From Immersiella caudata (taxonomy: Eukaryota > Ascomycota > Sordariomycetes > Sordariales > Lasiosphaeriaceae), in assembly GCA_030512335.1 (NCBI GenBank), contig JAULSU010000007.1:2294001-2358000 (forward strand): 64,000 nt of DNA, written 5' to 3'. Positions 12,048-23,296 of this stretch are shown in pieces. Below the pieces are notes generated by a model, which worked only from the letters and a program-made list of their open reading frames with translations, ran no database searches and had not been told where the DNA came from. Both the position numbers and the translations under genes were made by a program. Numbering within the stretch: position 1 is the stretch's first letter; each line of letters begins with the position of its first letter.

Positions 12048-13725
12048 AGACGTCGGTAGACGTCCTAGTCTGTCTTATGATGTCTTTTCTTGCTTCGTTG
12101 TGACGGCTTTCAATCGGTACTGGCGTTCAGGGGGACCATGGGTTATCGGTGGGTCATTGGCTACACGACCAGCGCGGGACTGGTTTTTTGCACTGCGGGT
12201 TTTTTGTGGGATGTTGTTATGACATGGGAACATATTTTTGGTGGGTGGTTGGGGTGGGTAGGAGGCCGGCGGGGGAGCCAGTCGTGCCGAAAAGCGCGCC
12301 TCCTTTTTATTTTGCATCGCATTTTTCGCGCCTGCTTGCATTACGATACCTCTTGGATTCTCTCTGGCAATTTCAGGTCACTGCCAGCGCAGTTACCTTG
12401 AAAACTAGGAGAGGAGACATACAGCGAGCGAGCGGCAAGCACTTGGACGGTTCTGAAACGGCGCAGGATGGGTGGACATGTTTTGCTCTTTGGCGTGTGC
12501 GCACAGCCTGCGTTGGAAAAGAGGACGGCTTGGCTTTTCCACCTCGCAAAGTGTTCGAGGATAGATGATCGGGGAGCTGTAATTATACCAAGCAGGAATG
12601 ATGACGCGTTTAACTGTTCGACTTTGCGACTTCCCATCTCGACTGGTTGAGCTGTGGTGTTGTGACACCATTACGTCGGGCTCTGGACGCGGTCACGCGT
12701 CGGAACTGTTTATTTTTCCAGTCGCCAAGGCTTCGCTTCAAACTGGAGGACAATCCCGATGCGGTTTCGCTTCTTCCCATGTCTTCCATGATCTAGTTAG
12801 ATACCTCGCGCCCTCGCTCAGTGTGACAGTTATTGCTGATGGTATTGTACCTTGGAGGAAGCGCCCGCTCCACTGGTGGGATGTCTTTCTCTTCTCATAC
12901 CCCTGAGGAAAGCCGTGCGCATATATCGCGGCTTTCAACGTTTAAAAAAAGACACGATATTGTGGGGGTAGAAGACAGAATATATTTTGCAACTCTGTGT
13001 TTCTTTACGTTGTGTTTTCTCAAGAAGTACCTTAGGTGTATGGCGCAAAGGGTTGCGACACACGCCCCTGAACCATCTGCGTGTAAGTCGAATTAAATGT
13101 GGAGACGGCCGTATGTAGCTGCCCCTCCCATGGCCCGTGCTTGAAGAGGGATGGATGTAGACCCTCCCCATCGAGAACAACCGACCAGGGGGAAGCCCAC
13201 CAACTGACGACGCCGCATGATTCAGCGCCAGCTTATCAACGGGCCCATCGCCTCGCCCTCGCAACCAGACTCATCCGTACCTGTCTGCCTCAGCCCGGAA
13301 GACCAGTCGGAGCGCGCCCGACTGTTGTTCTGCTGGAGCCTTGCTTTACTGCCCCCGTGGGAACCGAACCCTTGGAACTGTGTTGAGAACAACGCCCGTC
13401 CAATTTAACAACCCACTGCGACCGCACCCCGACTACTGCCTTTCCTTCCTGCTCGAAGCACCGTGACAGCAAACCGTTCCTGGTCCGCGCAGGCAATCGA
13501 CGCGAATCTGTTGGGCACGCATTCTACAACTGCGCTGCCAGCTGCCCGAGCTTGTCGAACTCTGCCCGACGTGGCATCCACTGGTTCCGTTGGGTGGAAT
13601 GCGAAGCTGAGCTGTGACAAAGGGCCCCTTGACCATGGGCTAAGCCAGAGCTGTGCAGCATCACCGCGTCTCGTTTGCCAACGCAGCTGCTCAACACAAT
13701 CCCATTGTCTCAGCAAATCCTTACA
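12048..13725. other. Intergenic: H1 3' region and NPF-protein upstream region
   Basis: I see no supported gene. The first part is presumably the H1 3' untranslated region, and the last few hundred bases up to 13725 the leader of the next gene. Reading frames here carry no known motif. Confidence 0.5.
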
Positions 13726-15804
13726 ATGGCCCAACCATCCTCTCTCAGTTCTAACAATCCGTTTCGTCGGAATGGCTCCAGTGCTTCTGTCCCAACCCCT
13801 GTCGCTGCCCCTCCCCCTCCCTTTCCAGATGCTCTGGACTCGCCATCCGACGTCGCCCCTTCGATGCCATCCAGCGATCAATTTCGCGCCCAGCTGCAAG
13901 CTATGCCTCGGACTGCTCAGCCGCCGCCGACCACGAGCTTCCAGAAACCGAAAGTCGTCAAGAAAGTTCGCGTCCAATCACCCCCGCCATCCTCCCCGGA
14001 ATCAGCAAGCGCCCCAGAGCGCTATTCCCGGCGCAGCCCCGGTTCAGAAGACAGCAGCAGCAGCAGCGAAGACGAACCTGGCGAGATATCCAACCCCTTC
14101 AATATTGTGCTCCCGACGACCTCGACCGACGCCGAAAACTCCGAGCTTAGTAAGGATGACCCTCCACAACGGGTCCCACACCGCGCGCCGCCAAACCCGT
14201 TTCAGAGGACACTGCAGGACTTGGAAACCGGTTCAAAAGAGGCGGCACAGATCGTCGACTCGCCGCTGGGAACGCGTGGCGCGTTAGATGTGGATGCTTT
14301 CAAACGACTGTTGCTTACAGGGCAAGCTGGTGGACCAGGGGCCGCACAAATAACACCACCAACGTCGGCCTCGGTACCCGCGCAAGGCGCCCATCTGGCT
14401 ACGCAGACCGGCGATGTTGCAAGTTTAACTGATGCGTCATCCATCTCGCGTCAATCTATATTCGACGCTACCTACCCTCCCGTTCACGATACGCCACGTA
14501 CCTCGCACGAAATTTCCGAACCAGAAGGTGACGATGACCAGCACGGCCTGATCGGAAACAACCGTCCCAAGCCACAATCACCAACCACGCTCCGAAAGAA
14601 GCCCCCGCCCCCAAGTTCACGGCATGGGAAACTGATCAAGGTGGAACTGAAGGGCAAAGACCCGCAAGACGGGAATGATAGGCCGGCGTCAGCGTCGCCA
14701 CGGGCGGCGAAGGGGCCGGCGTCACTACCACACTCTACGACCTCAGCGGAGCCAACCACCCCGTTGGAGGTAAACAAGCCACTTCCGCCTGCGCCACACC
14801 GACATCCCATCGAGGAGGAAGCCGAGAGTATATTTGATCGAGAAGCAGCTGGCAAGGTGCCTGAGCCAGCGGGGGAGCTTGTGGAAGAGCCTCTACATGT
14901 TGCGAGGCCGCCAACACCGCCAAAGCCATCGCATCACACACCGACCGCGACCACAAACTCACCACAATCGGCCAAGAAGCCACCGCCTCCTCCAAGGCGA
15001 AACCCACACGGGCACGGGAGGTCTGAGAGCAAAACCTCTGTCCTTGTTACTCCCCTGGCTGCGAACCACCCCGAGGAGCTTGACACGCTGGCAAGGCGTT
15101 CATCACAAGACTCCACCCGTTCGCGTTCATCGAGCCTGCGTGTTAGCATCCACGCTCCCGCTCCCGCTCCACCTCCTCCCCGTCGGCCAGCCCATAACTC
15201 TCGGCCTTCAAACGCATTCATATCCCCATCCGCTGTCAGCTTTGCAAGTATACAGCCGACTGGCAGCGAGAAGAGCCCGTATGAGGTTGCTGAGTTTTCC
15301 CCGCTTTCGCCAGCTGCCATGACTGCCATAAATAGCAGTAACAGCCAGACACCATCTCCCCGCATCGACGCTTCCGGGTCTGGCACCGAGGCTACCACGA
15401 CCATCCCGTCTCCTCTACACCATGGAGGCGTGCACCCTAAGCTCTTCCCGCCGCCACCACCGCCAGCACGCAGTGTGTCAACGAGGTCTAAGAGACCACC
15501 AAGTGTGTCTTCACTGGATGCGACGTCACGGCGCGTGGGAACCCCGCTAGCGCCTCCTCCCCCGCCTCCACCCAGGCAGCGAGGGAGTAGTAAGGGAAGC
15601 GTAGATGGGTCAGGCCTGGCTGCGAGGAAAGGCAGTGCGGAGGGTGTGAAAATCCTGGAAGGGAAACTGGCCGAAGAGCCGACCGTAGATGCTGCTCTGG
15701 TTGAAAAGGCTGGAGCCGCACCTGACATCCTCGCAGACCTAACGGCGCTTCAAAGGGAAGTCGATGCGCTGAGGGGAAAGGTTGAGCAGGCAGGGACTGG
15801 ATAG
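13726..15804 (+). CDS. Proline-rich NPF/PxxP-motif protein, conserved fungal family of unknown function
   Basis: A 692-aa, mostly disordered protein. The frame is open upstream from a TTG at 13675, but the first ATG is at 13726 (MAQPSSLSSNNPFRRNG) in a good context. Visible features are three NPF tripeptides (residues about 11, 126 and 155), which are EH-domain ligands in endocytic proteins. There is a conserved-looking block around NPFQRTLQDLE and DVDAFKRLLLTGQAG, and another around SIFDATYPPVHDTPRTS. Many polyproline PxxP stretches follow (KKPPPPSSRHGK, PPPPPRRNP, PPPPPPPR), suitable for SH3 binding. A short C-terminal helix carries LADLTALQREVDALRGKVEQ. No catalytic domain or membrane segment is visible. 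I infer a cortical or endocytic scaffold from the NPF and PxxP motifs; the function is not established here. Intronless. Confidence 0.8.
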   Translation: MAQPSSLSSNNPFRRNGSSASVPTPVAAPPPPFPDALDSPSDVAPSMPSSDQFRAQLQAMPRTAQPPPTTSFQKPKVVKKVRVQSPPPSSPESASAPERYSRRSPGSEDSSSSSEDEPGEISNPFNIVLPTTSTDAENSELSKDDPPQRVPHRAPPNPFQRTLQDLETGSKEAAQIVDSPLGTRGALDVDAFKRLLLTGQAGGPGAAQITPPTSASVPAQGAHLATQTGDVASLTDASSISRQSIFDATYPPVHDTPRTSHEISEPEGDDDQHGLIGNNRPKPQSPTTLRKKPPPPSSRHGKLIKVELKGKDPQDGNDRPASASPRAAKGPASLPHSTTSAEPTTPLEVNKPLPPAPHRHPIEEEAESIFDREAAGKVPEPAGELVEEPLHVARPPTPPKPSHHTPTATTNSPQSAKKPPPPPRRNPHGHGRSESKTSVLVTPLAANHPEELDTLARRSSQDSTRSRSSSLRVSIHAPAPAPPPPRRPAHNSRPSNAFISPSAVSFASIQPTGSEKSPYEVAEFSPLSPAAMTAINSSNSQTPSPRIDASGSGTEATTTIPSPLHHGGVHPKLFPPPPPPARSVSTRSKRPPSVSSLDATSRRVGTPLAPPPPPPPRQRGSSKGSVDGSGLAARKGSAEGVKILEGKLAEEPTVDAALVEKAGAAPDILADLTALQREVDALRGKVEQAGTG

Positions 15805-16212
15805 GGGCGGTGATTAGTTTCATGGTAGGTAGGCCGGCTCAGGGCAGGGCGGTTTGCTGAATGATTATGACCGTGCGGCTGTGTAACGATGGACCAGGAG
15901 TTTGTGAGATTCACATGTCGGCACATGTCGGTCTTCGGTTGACACTCTCAGCGCGCGGCCGTGGATCGTTTTCTGTACACAGTAAGTGTGCAAGATATAT
16001 ACGTATGTCATGGACCCGGCGGCTGTCAGCTATCATATCGGACAGGTACTCTGGTCGCTTGATCCAAATCTATGTACCATCTCAAACTGTCCATGTCTCG
16101 CTCGCCTACCGTGCCAACCCACTTGTGGCGGAGAAAAAGGCGCACCTCTTGCTCCACTCCCCACCCCTTCGTCGCATCCATAAGAACCCTTTCCGCTCAC
16201 GATTTTCAACAA
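15805..16212. other. Intergenic: upstream flank of the Glu-Asp tRNA pair
   Basis: About 400 bp holding the 3' end of the proline-rich gene and the 5' flank of tRNA-Glu. I see nothing else. Confidence 0.5.
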
Positions 16213-16293
16213 TCGGGTATGGTGTAGTGGCTAACATTGCTAACTCTCATCTTGAGTTCTTAGCAGCCCGGAGTTCGATTCCCCGTTCCCGAG
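16213..16293 (+). tRNA. tRNA-Glu (anticodon CTC) with 9-nt intron
   Basis: The acceptor stem TCGGGTA (16213-16219) pairs with TTCCCGA (16286-16292) with one T-T mismatch; the discriminator is G. The anticodon stem is GCTAA (16239-16243) with TTAGC (16260-16264), giving loop C-T-CTC-A-C once a 9-nt intron (16250-16258) after position 37 is removed. The intron contains GAG, which can pair with the CTC anticodon as expected for a splicing substrate. The T arm is CGGAG-TTCGATT-CCCCG with one A-C mismatch. Two mismatches leave open a slightly decayed copy. No T-run follows before the next tRNA. Confidence 0.78.
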
Positions 16294-16344
16294 AATCAGG
16301 CACGGCCGACCAAAAAAACTACCGTGGGTGGACACACTCATACA

Positions 16345-16426
16345 TCTTCCGTAGTATAGTGGTCAGTATGTGAGCTTGTCATCTTCGACTTCGCTCGAGA
16401 CCCGGGTTCAATTCCCGGCGGGAGAG
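16345..16426 (+). tRNA. tRNA-Asp (anticodon GTC) with 10-nt intron
   Basis: The acceptor stem TCTTCCG (16345-16351) pairs with CGGGAGA (16419-16425); the discriminator is G. The D arm is typical (TAGTATAGTGGTCAGTA). The anticodon stem TGAGC/GCTCG encloses loop TTGTCAC after removal of a 10-nt intron (16382-16391). The intron holds GAC, complementary to the GTC anticodon (16378-16380). The T arm CCGGG-TTCAATT-CCCGG is perfect. A T5 run lies at 16457-16461. It sits 51 nt after tRNA-Glu on the same strand. Confidence 0.92.
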
Positions 16427-16535
16427 ATGAATACTGAGATGGTTGGCGTGCTTGGCTTTTTGTCACACCCCTTCCCCTCTCTCATAGAGGGGTTTTTTCT
16501 TTTTGGTTTGTTTGTCTGGCTATTGAACCGGGACC

Positions 16536-17525
16536 TCAGCGTCCAGCCTTGGCTAGCCCGTTGAGTGCCGCCGGGGCAATGTTTCGGCCTGTGACGATCT
16601 GTCGCATCTGCCCGACAAGCCGAGCATTCTTAGACTTTTTGCCGTCTCCGACCAAGTACTGCTGCAGCCAGTTCTCCTCCGGTCCTGTGAGCGGCAGACT
16701 GGCGAGTTCTTTGCCCCTTGGACCGACTTCTTCAGGGTAATCTAGCACGGAGGCGACAAGCTTCTCAAACAATTGCTGGCGCGTGTGCTCGGGGTACCCG
16801 CGGGACAAGTAGAGTGCTTCAGCCACACTTGTTCGGGCGAGGGCGCCGAAGAGTAGTTCGAGGGCCTCAGACGTCTTAAACACAGGCTGGGTGGTGTGGT
16901 AGTATGCGAGAGGCAGGCTGTAGTCGTTGGCTGAAGCATGGCGGACGAGTGCGACGATGATGTCGTCGGCGAACTCGGAGGGGAGAGACGGGTGGGCTAG
17001 GTGTTCGAGAGCGAACTGGATTCGGGCTTCTGTCAGCAGGGCTTTGCTGCTTGGGTCGGTTGAGTTCTGCTTACCTTGAACTCTTTGCGATCCATATGCC
17101 AGAGCCCTCTCATGAGAATCTGATACTTTGTTGGGAGGGCAGAAGCTTCGGCTAGGGTGCCGGCGAGCTGGGAGCGAGCGCCGCGGACATAGTCGTGGTC
17201 GAGCAGGAGGTAGTAGAAGACTGAGAGCTTGTGGTGTGCAGAACCATTGCTGTCGCAGATGTGACGATGGAGGCTGCGCAAGCCGTTATCGCCCTTGGGA
17301 GGATATGCCTTAGCTGTAGGGTGGTCATGTCAGTTAGGATTGGCCGTGGTGGGCGGATCTTGGGTGCTTGCCTTCGGTAATTCCTAGCGTTCGCAGGACG
17401 CGGTCTATGAAAAGAGTACCATCGAAGGACTTGCGGAAAGTCTCGATTTCCTTGATGCCTTTTTGGTCATATGGCTTAGCGCCGTCTGTCGGGAAGATGG
17501 CTTGGAATTGGGTGAGGTCGAGCAT
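16536..17525 (-). CDS. ELYS-like nuclear pore protein (short fungal form)
   Basis: ELYS-domain proteins associate with the Nup107-160 (Y) complex of the nuclear pore; fungal forms lack the long animal extensions. I model exons 17372-17525, 17075-17313 and 16536-17015, giving 290 aa, the usual size of the fungal protein. The helical ELYS region spans nearly the whole protein; recognisable segments are FRKSFDGTLFIDRVLRTLGI, KLSVFYYLLLDHD, ILMRGLWHMDRKEFK and FALEHLAHPSLPSEFADDII. Intron 1 appears to use a GC donor (GAAG then GCAAGC) with a normal CTACAG acceptor; no GT donor fits. Intron 2 is GTAAGC to TCCAG. The gene diverges from SMC4 with 433 bp between start codons. Confidence 0.82.
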
Positions 17526-17958
17526 CTCGGCGACTTGTTATGGTGGTTGAGGTCTGGGTGTGGCTGGTGGCTGCTGAAGCTCGACGCTGCTCAAGGCTTG
17601 ATGCATTAGGTATTGCTGTATCATGAAATCCTTAGATGTTGCGGCTAACGGGGGTGAAGAATGCTAGTACCGGGGAGAGGATGGAGAACAAGTCACGGGA
17701 GACCGTGTTTCTCCAGCCGTTTCACCCTCCGGTGGGGCGCAGCGTGCGGGCGTTTGAGGCTTGCTTGTGGCTGATTGTTTACAAACTGTCAATGTCAACA
17801 AGCGGGGCAAGGGTCTCGCATCGCGCCTGACATTTTCGAGTCCCAGCGCATCCGATTTCTACTCCGCCTAATCCACCAGCTTGACGCGCAAGTATAGCCA
17901 GCGCGAGTGCTTCTTCACTTTAGCTTTTTGTAGTCGATTTTGTTGAGGGTTTTCAATT
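17526..17958. promoter_or_regulatory. Shared divergent promoter region of ELYS and SMC4
   Basis: The 433 bp separate two start codons pointing away from each other, so both promoters must lie here or overlap the leaders. I see no clear TATA box. A possible bidirectional promoter is inferred from geometry alone. Confidence 0.5.
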
Positions 17959-20900
17959 ATGTCGTCGCGACCGTCGCGCCGCGTTGCCGCCCGGCGCACA
18001 GCGGTAGTTGAGTCTTCAGATGAAGACATGGCGGATGCGCCTCAGCCGAAGGTCGAGGAGGACAGCGGAGACGATTTCACACCTGCGCCAGCCCCCAGTC
18101 CGCGACGCACCCGAAGGAAAACCATTCAAGAGGAACCGGCGCCCTCCACACCGAAGCCGCGACGAGGGCGCCCGAAGAAGAGCATTGCGCCCGCGCCGAG
18201 CATCGAGCCCAGCGAGGTGTTCGACCCCGATCAGACTGCTGGCCCTGCGGATGACCAGCCACTTGAAGTAGCGAAAAAGCCGGCCCCGAGGGGGCGAAGG
18301 AGCGTTGCGCCCCATGCATCTAAGGCCGCAACTCCCGAGCTCCAGCCGCCGCTCCCCACGCCAAAACCCTCGGTGTCGCCCGTATCCGTAGACCTACAGG
18401 GCTCGCCGCTTTCCGATATCACAGCGACTAGTATCAACGAGCAGCGGCGGGCTGGGGATGAGACGGTTCTGGCTGCCGTCAAGCCCATCAAGGCGATGGA
18501 CACCCTCCTCGAGAAACCCATGGATATTGTGCTGAAATCGCGAACAATGCAAATCCCCATGGTCGAAGATACAGGGCCCAAGCCGCGCATTGTCATTACG
18601 TATCTTATCCTGACCAACTTCAAGAGCTATGCTGGCCGGCAGGAGGTGGGGCCTTTCCATGCGTCCTTTTCCTCTGTAGTTGGTCCCAACGGCTCTGGCA
18701 AGTCGAACGTCATCGACTCGCTGCTTTTCGTCTTCGGTTTCCGGGCCAGCAAGATGAGGCAGGGCAAGATCTCTGCCTTGATCCACAACTCGGCGCAATA
18801 CCCAGACCTTGAGTACTGTGAAGTTGCTGTGCACTTCCAAGAGGTCATCGATGTTGTAGGCTACCTTGACTGCTTTCTCGAGTGGTTTGGCTCTAACATT
18901 TTCTCAGCCCGGCGGCGCGCCTCAAGTAATCCCGGATTCGGCACTCGTCATCTCGCGAAAAGCCTTCAAGAACAACTCTAGCCAATACTATATCAACGGC
19001 AAAACCTCGAACTTCACAACCGTCACCACTCTGCTGCGTGATAGGGGCGTTGATTTGGACCACAAGCGATTCCTGATTCTTCAGGGTGAAGTAGAGTCCA
19101 TTGCTCAGATGAAGCCAAAGGCCGGCAATGAGCACGAAGACGGTCTGCTCGAATATCTTGAAGACATCATCGGCACATCCAAGTATAAGGCTCCGATCGA
19201 GGAGTCCGCCACAGAGGTCGAGACCTTGAATGAGGTCTGCCTCGAGAAGAGTGGCCGCGTTCAGCACGTAGAGAAAGAAAAGAATAGCCTTGAGGACAAG
19301 AAGAATAAGGCACTGGCCTTCATCCGGGACGAGAATGAGCTTACGATGAAGCAAGCTGCTCTATATCAGCTGTACATCAGCGAATGCGACGATAACTTGG
19401 CTGTCACCGAGGAAGCTATTGGTCAGATGCAGGCCCAGCTTGACGAAGAGCTAGAAAAGCACAACGGCAGCGAGCAGATCATCAAGCAACTAGAGAAAGC
19501 CTACTCCAAAGGTAGCAAAGAATACGACGCCGAGGAGAAGGAGACACAGAGATTGATCAAGGAGATGACCAAGTTTGACCAAGAGCGTGTCAAGTTCGAC
19601 GAGAAGCGGAAATTCCTGACGGACAAGAGGAAAAAGCTGGAGAAGACCATTAACAGTGCAGAGAACTCGGCTGCTGAAGCAGATCAGACAATTGAGCAGT
19701 GCGCCGAGGACATCGAGACGCGTGGCCAGGAGGTCGCTGAGCTCGAGACTCTCGTCAAGAAGGAAGAGGCGGAGCTGACAAAGATCCGAGAAAGCTTGAA
19801 GGGCAAGACGCAGCAGTTCTCGGACCAGATCTCGACGAAACAGAAGTCTCTCGAGCCCTGGAACGAAAAAATCAATCAAAAGCAATCCGCCATTGCTGTT
19901 GCGGAGAGCGAGATGGCCATCCTTCGGGAGAAAGCCAATGCTGGTGCTGTCGCCCTCGAAGAGCTGGAGGCAAAGATTGCCGCCATTGAAGAGGGCAGGT
20001 CAGCCAAGGCGGAGGAAACCAGGGCTTGCCAAGCTGAGAAGGCCAGTCTCGAAAAGGAAGCAAAGAAGATTGAGGCAGAACTCCAGAAGCTTGCAGAGGA
20101 AGAGCCAAAGATGCGGTCTCAGCTCTCCAATGCGCGGCAGAAGGCTGACGAAGCCCGATCCAACCTCTCTGCAACTCAGACTCAAGGCAACGTTCTCACT
20201 GCCTTGATGCGGATGAAGGAATCGGGTCGTATTGATGGGTTCCATGGCCGTCTTGGCAACCTCGGAACTATTGACGCGAAGTACGATGTCGCCATCTCGA
20301 CGGCCTGCGGCCAGCTCGACAATTTCGTCACCGACACTGTCGAGGTGGGTCAGCAGTGCATCGAGTATTTGAGGAAGACCAACCTCGGTCGTGGAAACTT
20401 CATGTGCTTGGACAAGCTCCGAGCCCGTGACTTCTCCCCCATCAATACCCCTGAGAACGCGCCTCGCCTTTTTGATCTCGTAAAGGCCAAAGAGGAGCGA
20501 TTTCGTCCCGCCTTCTACCATGCCCTTCAAGACACCCTGGTGGCAACTGATCTTGCGCAAGCAAACCGTATTGCCTATGGCGCCAAGCGATGGAGAGTAG
20601 TCACCCTCAAGGGCGAACTCATCGACAAGTCCGGTACCATGTCTGGCGGTGGCACCACGGTCAAGAAGGGCTTGATGTCCTCAAAGCTGGTGTCTGACAC
20701 CAACAAGGACCAAGTCAAAAAGCTTGAAGCGGACCGGGATACTCTCGAGCAGACCTTCAATGACTTCCAAGAACGCCAGCGCGAACTTGAGGCGCGCCTT
20801 CGAGTCGTCAAAGACCAAATCCCCAAGCTCGAGACCAAGCTGCAGAAGATCAACCTTGAAGTAGAGAGTGCTGCCAAGAACCTTGCAGATGCTCAACGTC

Positions 20901-22553
20901 GGATCAAAGAGCTGGCTAAGGAGCACCAACCTTCGAAGTCTGACGACAGCCGGATTATCGCTTTGGAGAAGGAGGTTGCCAAACTCAGCAAAGAAGTTGA
21001 GAAGCTCCATGAGGAAACATCCAGCGTCGAAGAAGAAATCAAGGTTTTGCAGGACAAGATCATGCAAGTTGGCGGTGAAAAACTCAGAGCCCAGAGGGCG
21101 AGAGTAGACTCCCTCAAGGAGGAGATCGCTGGTCAGAACGAGGAGATCTCCAACGCTGAGGTCAAGAAGGTAAAGGCTGAGAAACTCAAGGTAAAGCTGG
21201 AGAAGGATCACGCCAAGGCCTCCAAAGAGCTCGAGGCCGCCATTCTCGAATCTGAGAAGCTTGAGGAGGAGATCCAAAACCAGGGCGACAAGGCCGAGGA
21301 CTTCAAAACCCGTGTGGAAGAGGCCAAGGACGGTCTCGCCGCAAAGAAGCAGGAGCTGGCTGAGCTGAAGTCTGAGCTTGACGAGAAGACTGCTGAGCTC
21401 AACGCCACTCGCGCCGTCGAGATTGAAATGCGAAACAAGCTGGAGGAGAACCAGAAAGTCCTTGTCGAGAACCAGAAGCGGTTGCGTTACTGGGATGACA
21501 AGCTTTCAAAGTTATCCCTCCAGAACATCGAGGATCTTGAGAGCGGTGGCGGCTCGGACCCCAATGCCTCGCAGGCCAAGACGATCGATGAGGACACAAT
21601 GGATGTCGATGGCGATGTTGACATGGACGCTGATGCTCAGCTCCAGGCGGACGCTACGGCAGCCGAGGAGACGGCGAATCAGACCATCCACGGCCCCGGA
21701 AGGTCAACACCGCTAGAGCTGCCTCGCTACACCAAGGATGAGCTCGCAGATATGAACAAGGAGACGCTCAAGGGCGAGATCGCAGCACTCGAGGAGAAGA
21801 CCCAAAATGTCAACGTGGACCTTGGCGTACTGGCAGAGTACCGCCGACGTGTCCAAGAACACGCAGCACGGTCATCAGACTTGGCAACTGCGGTCGCTCA
21901 GCGAGATGCGGCCAAGAAGCGATGCGACGATCTCCGTCGCTTGCGGCTGGAGGGCTTTATGGAGGGCTTCAGCACCATTTCTCTGCGTTTGAAGGAGATG
22001 TACCAAATGATCACCATGGGTGGCAACGCAGAGCTCGAGCTGGTAGACTCGCTAGATCCCTTCAGCGAAGGCATTTTGTTCAGCGTCATGCCTCCCAAGA
22101 AGTCTTGGAAGAACATCAGCAACTTGTCCGGTGGCGAGAAGACACTCAGCTCGCTGGCGCTTGTATTTGCGCTGCACCACTACAAGCCGACACCGCTGTA
22201 CGTCATGGACGAAATTGATGCTGCGTTAGATTTCCGAAACGTAAGTTTGCCTTTTGTCTCTGCTATAGGGACAAGATACTAACTCTCTACCCCAGGTCTC
22301 CATCGTGGCCAATTATATCAAGGAGCGTACCAAGAACGCCCAGTTTATCGTCATCTCGCTCCGCAACAACATGTTCGAGTTGGCGGCCCGCCTGGTCGGC
22401 GTCTACAAGGTCAACCACATGACCAAGAGCGTCACCATTGAGAACAAGGACTACGTGAAAGGGAGAACTCAGGCACAACAGCAACAGCAGCAGCAGCGGG
22501 AGCGAGAAATGCAAGGTGGGATGGGCATGACGACGACAATGGTGATGAGGTGA
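17959..22553 (+). CDS. smc4: Condensin complex subunit SMC4
   Basis: SMC4 pairs with SMC2 in condensin, an ATPase that compacts mitotic chromosomes. Exons: 17959-18855, 18908-22240 and 22296-22553, giving 1495 aa. The N-terminal 200 residues are a charged, Pro/Arg-rich tail. Then come the head start (ILTNFKSYAGRQEVGPF), Walker A GPNGSGKSN (near residue 240) and the Q-loop segment FLILQGEVESIAQMKPKA. A long coiled coil leads to the hinge (about 738-880; GFHGRLGNLGTIDAKYDVAI, and SGTMSGGG). The second coiled coil ends at signature LSGGEKTLSSLALVFALHH (about 1371), Walker B LYVMDEIDAALD and D-loop. Intron 1 could use GTTGTA (18853) or GTAGGC (18856); I prefer the latter, since it keeps one residue before PGG as in homologues. 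An acidic insert (DTMDVDGDVDMDAD) lies before the second head half. The last 25 residues form a Gln/Met-rich tail (QAQQQQQQQREREMQGG). Confidence 0.96.
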
Positions 22554-23296
22554 GGGCTGAAATTTAGTTGGACAAATACAGGTATCTCTGCTTTCTGTGT
22601 TTGGTTGTATGAGCAACCGGATGGTTGCTTGGGCGGGATGAAGGGCATGGCATGGATGGCTTGTGGGATTTTTGTTGGTCGGGATGGGGTTGGATCAAGA
22701 GCACGGATAACGAGGGCGCAGTTGAGTTTACCTCTGCGAGGAAGGGATCACCATTGGCTTGTCGGGTTATGAATGAAATAATGGACATGAACTTTGCTCT
22801 TGACACTGACATGTGACTCGCTCTCTCGTTCTCTATGGGATAATGGGTCAGTTTGGGTTCCAAGGTTGGTCAAACAAGGCGACAGCCAGCCAGCCAGCCA
22901 AAAAAAAAGCGAAGGGCAGCTGGCGGGGCAGAAAGGGGGATTTGTCTTGACGGGGAGGGGACGAATCGTGGGCCAGACTTATGCCGCCAAGTCATGGTAG
23001 GTGAAATTTATCAAGCTCAGTTATTTCGTCATATGGCCACTGGTGCTCACACATGGCTCGATCTTGGTTGGCACTCCACAATTACCATATTGGACGGTAG
23101 TTTACGGTCACAGAATACGTCTTGGGCCCAATCTAGAGCTCTCGGTTTTTGATCTCGTCATCTCTTCTCTTGTACTCAATATAGAGGTGGCTGTTCCATA
23201 TCATGCTGACGGTAATGGTAACAATGTAACCACACATCCCGACGAGTAGCCCTACAAGCTCCCGCATAGGACGTCCGCCGGGGTCAAATTACCACT
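22554..23296. other. Convergent intergenic region between SMC4 and RPAP1
   Basis: This interval holds the facing 3' ends of two genes. It contains a short CCAG microsatellite followed by an A-run (about 22884-22910). I see no gene. Confidence 0.55.

Noticed and set aside
13675..13725. Upstream extension of the proline-rich protein
   Set aside because: Begins at TTG; the ATG at 13726 opens the conserved NPF segment.
14934..15728. 264-codon minus frame, Gly-rich
   Set aside because: Antisense shadow of the proline-rich gene.
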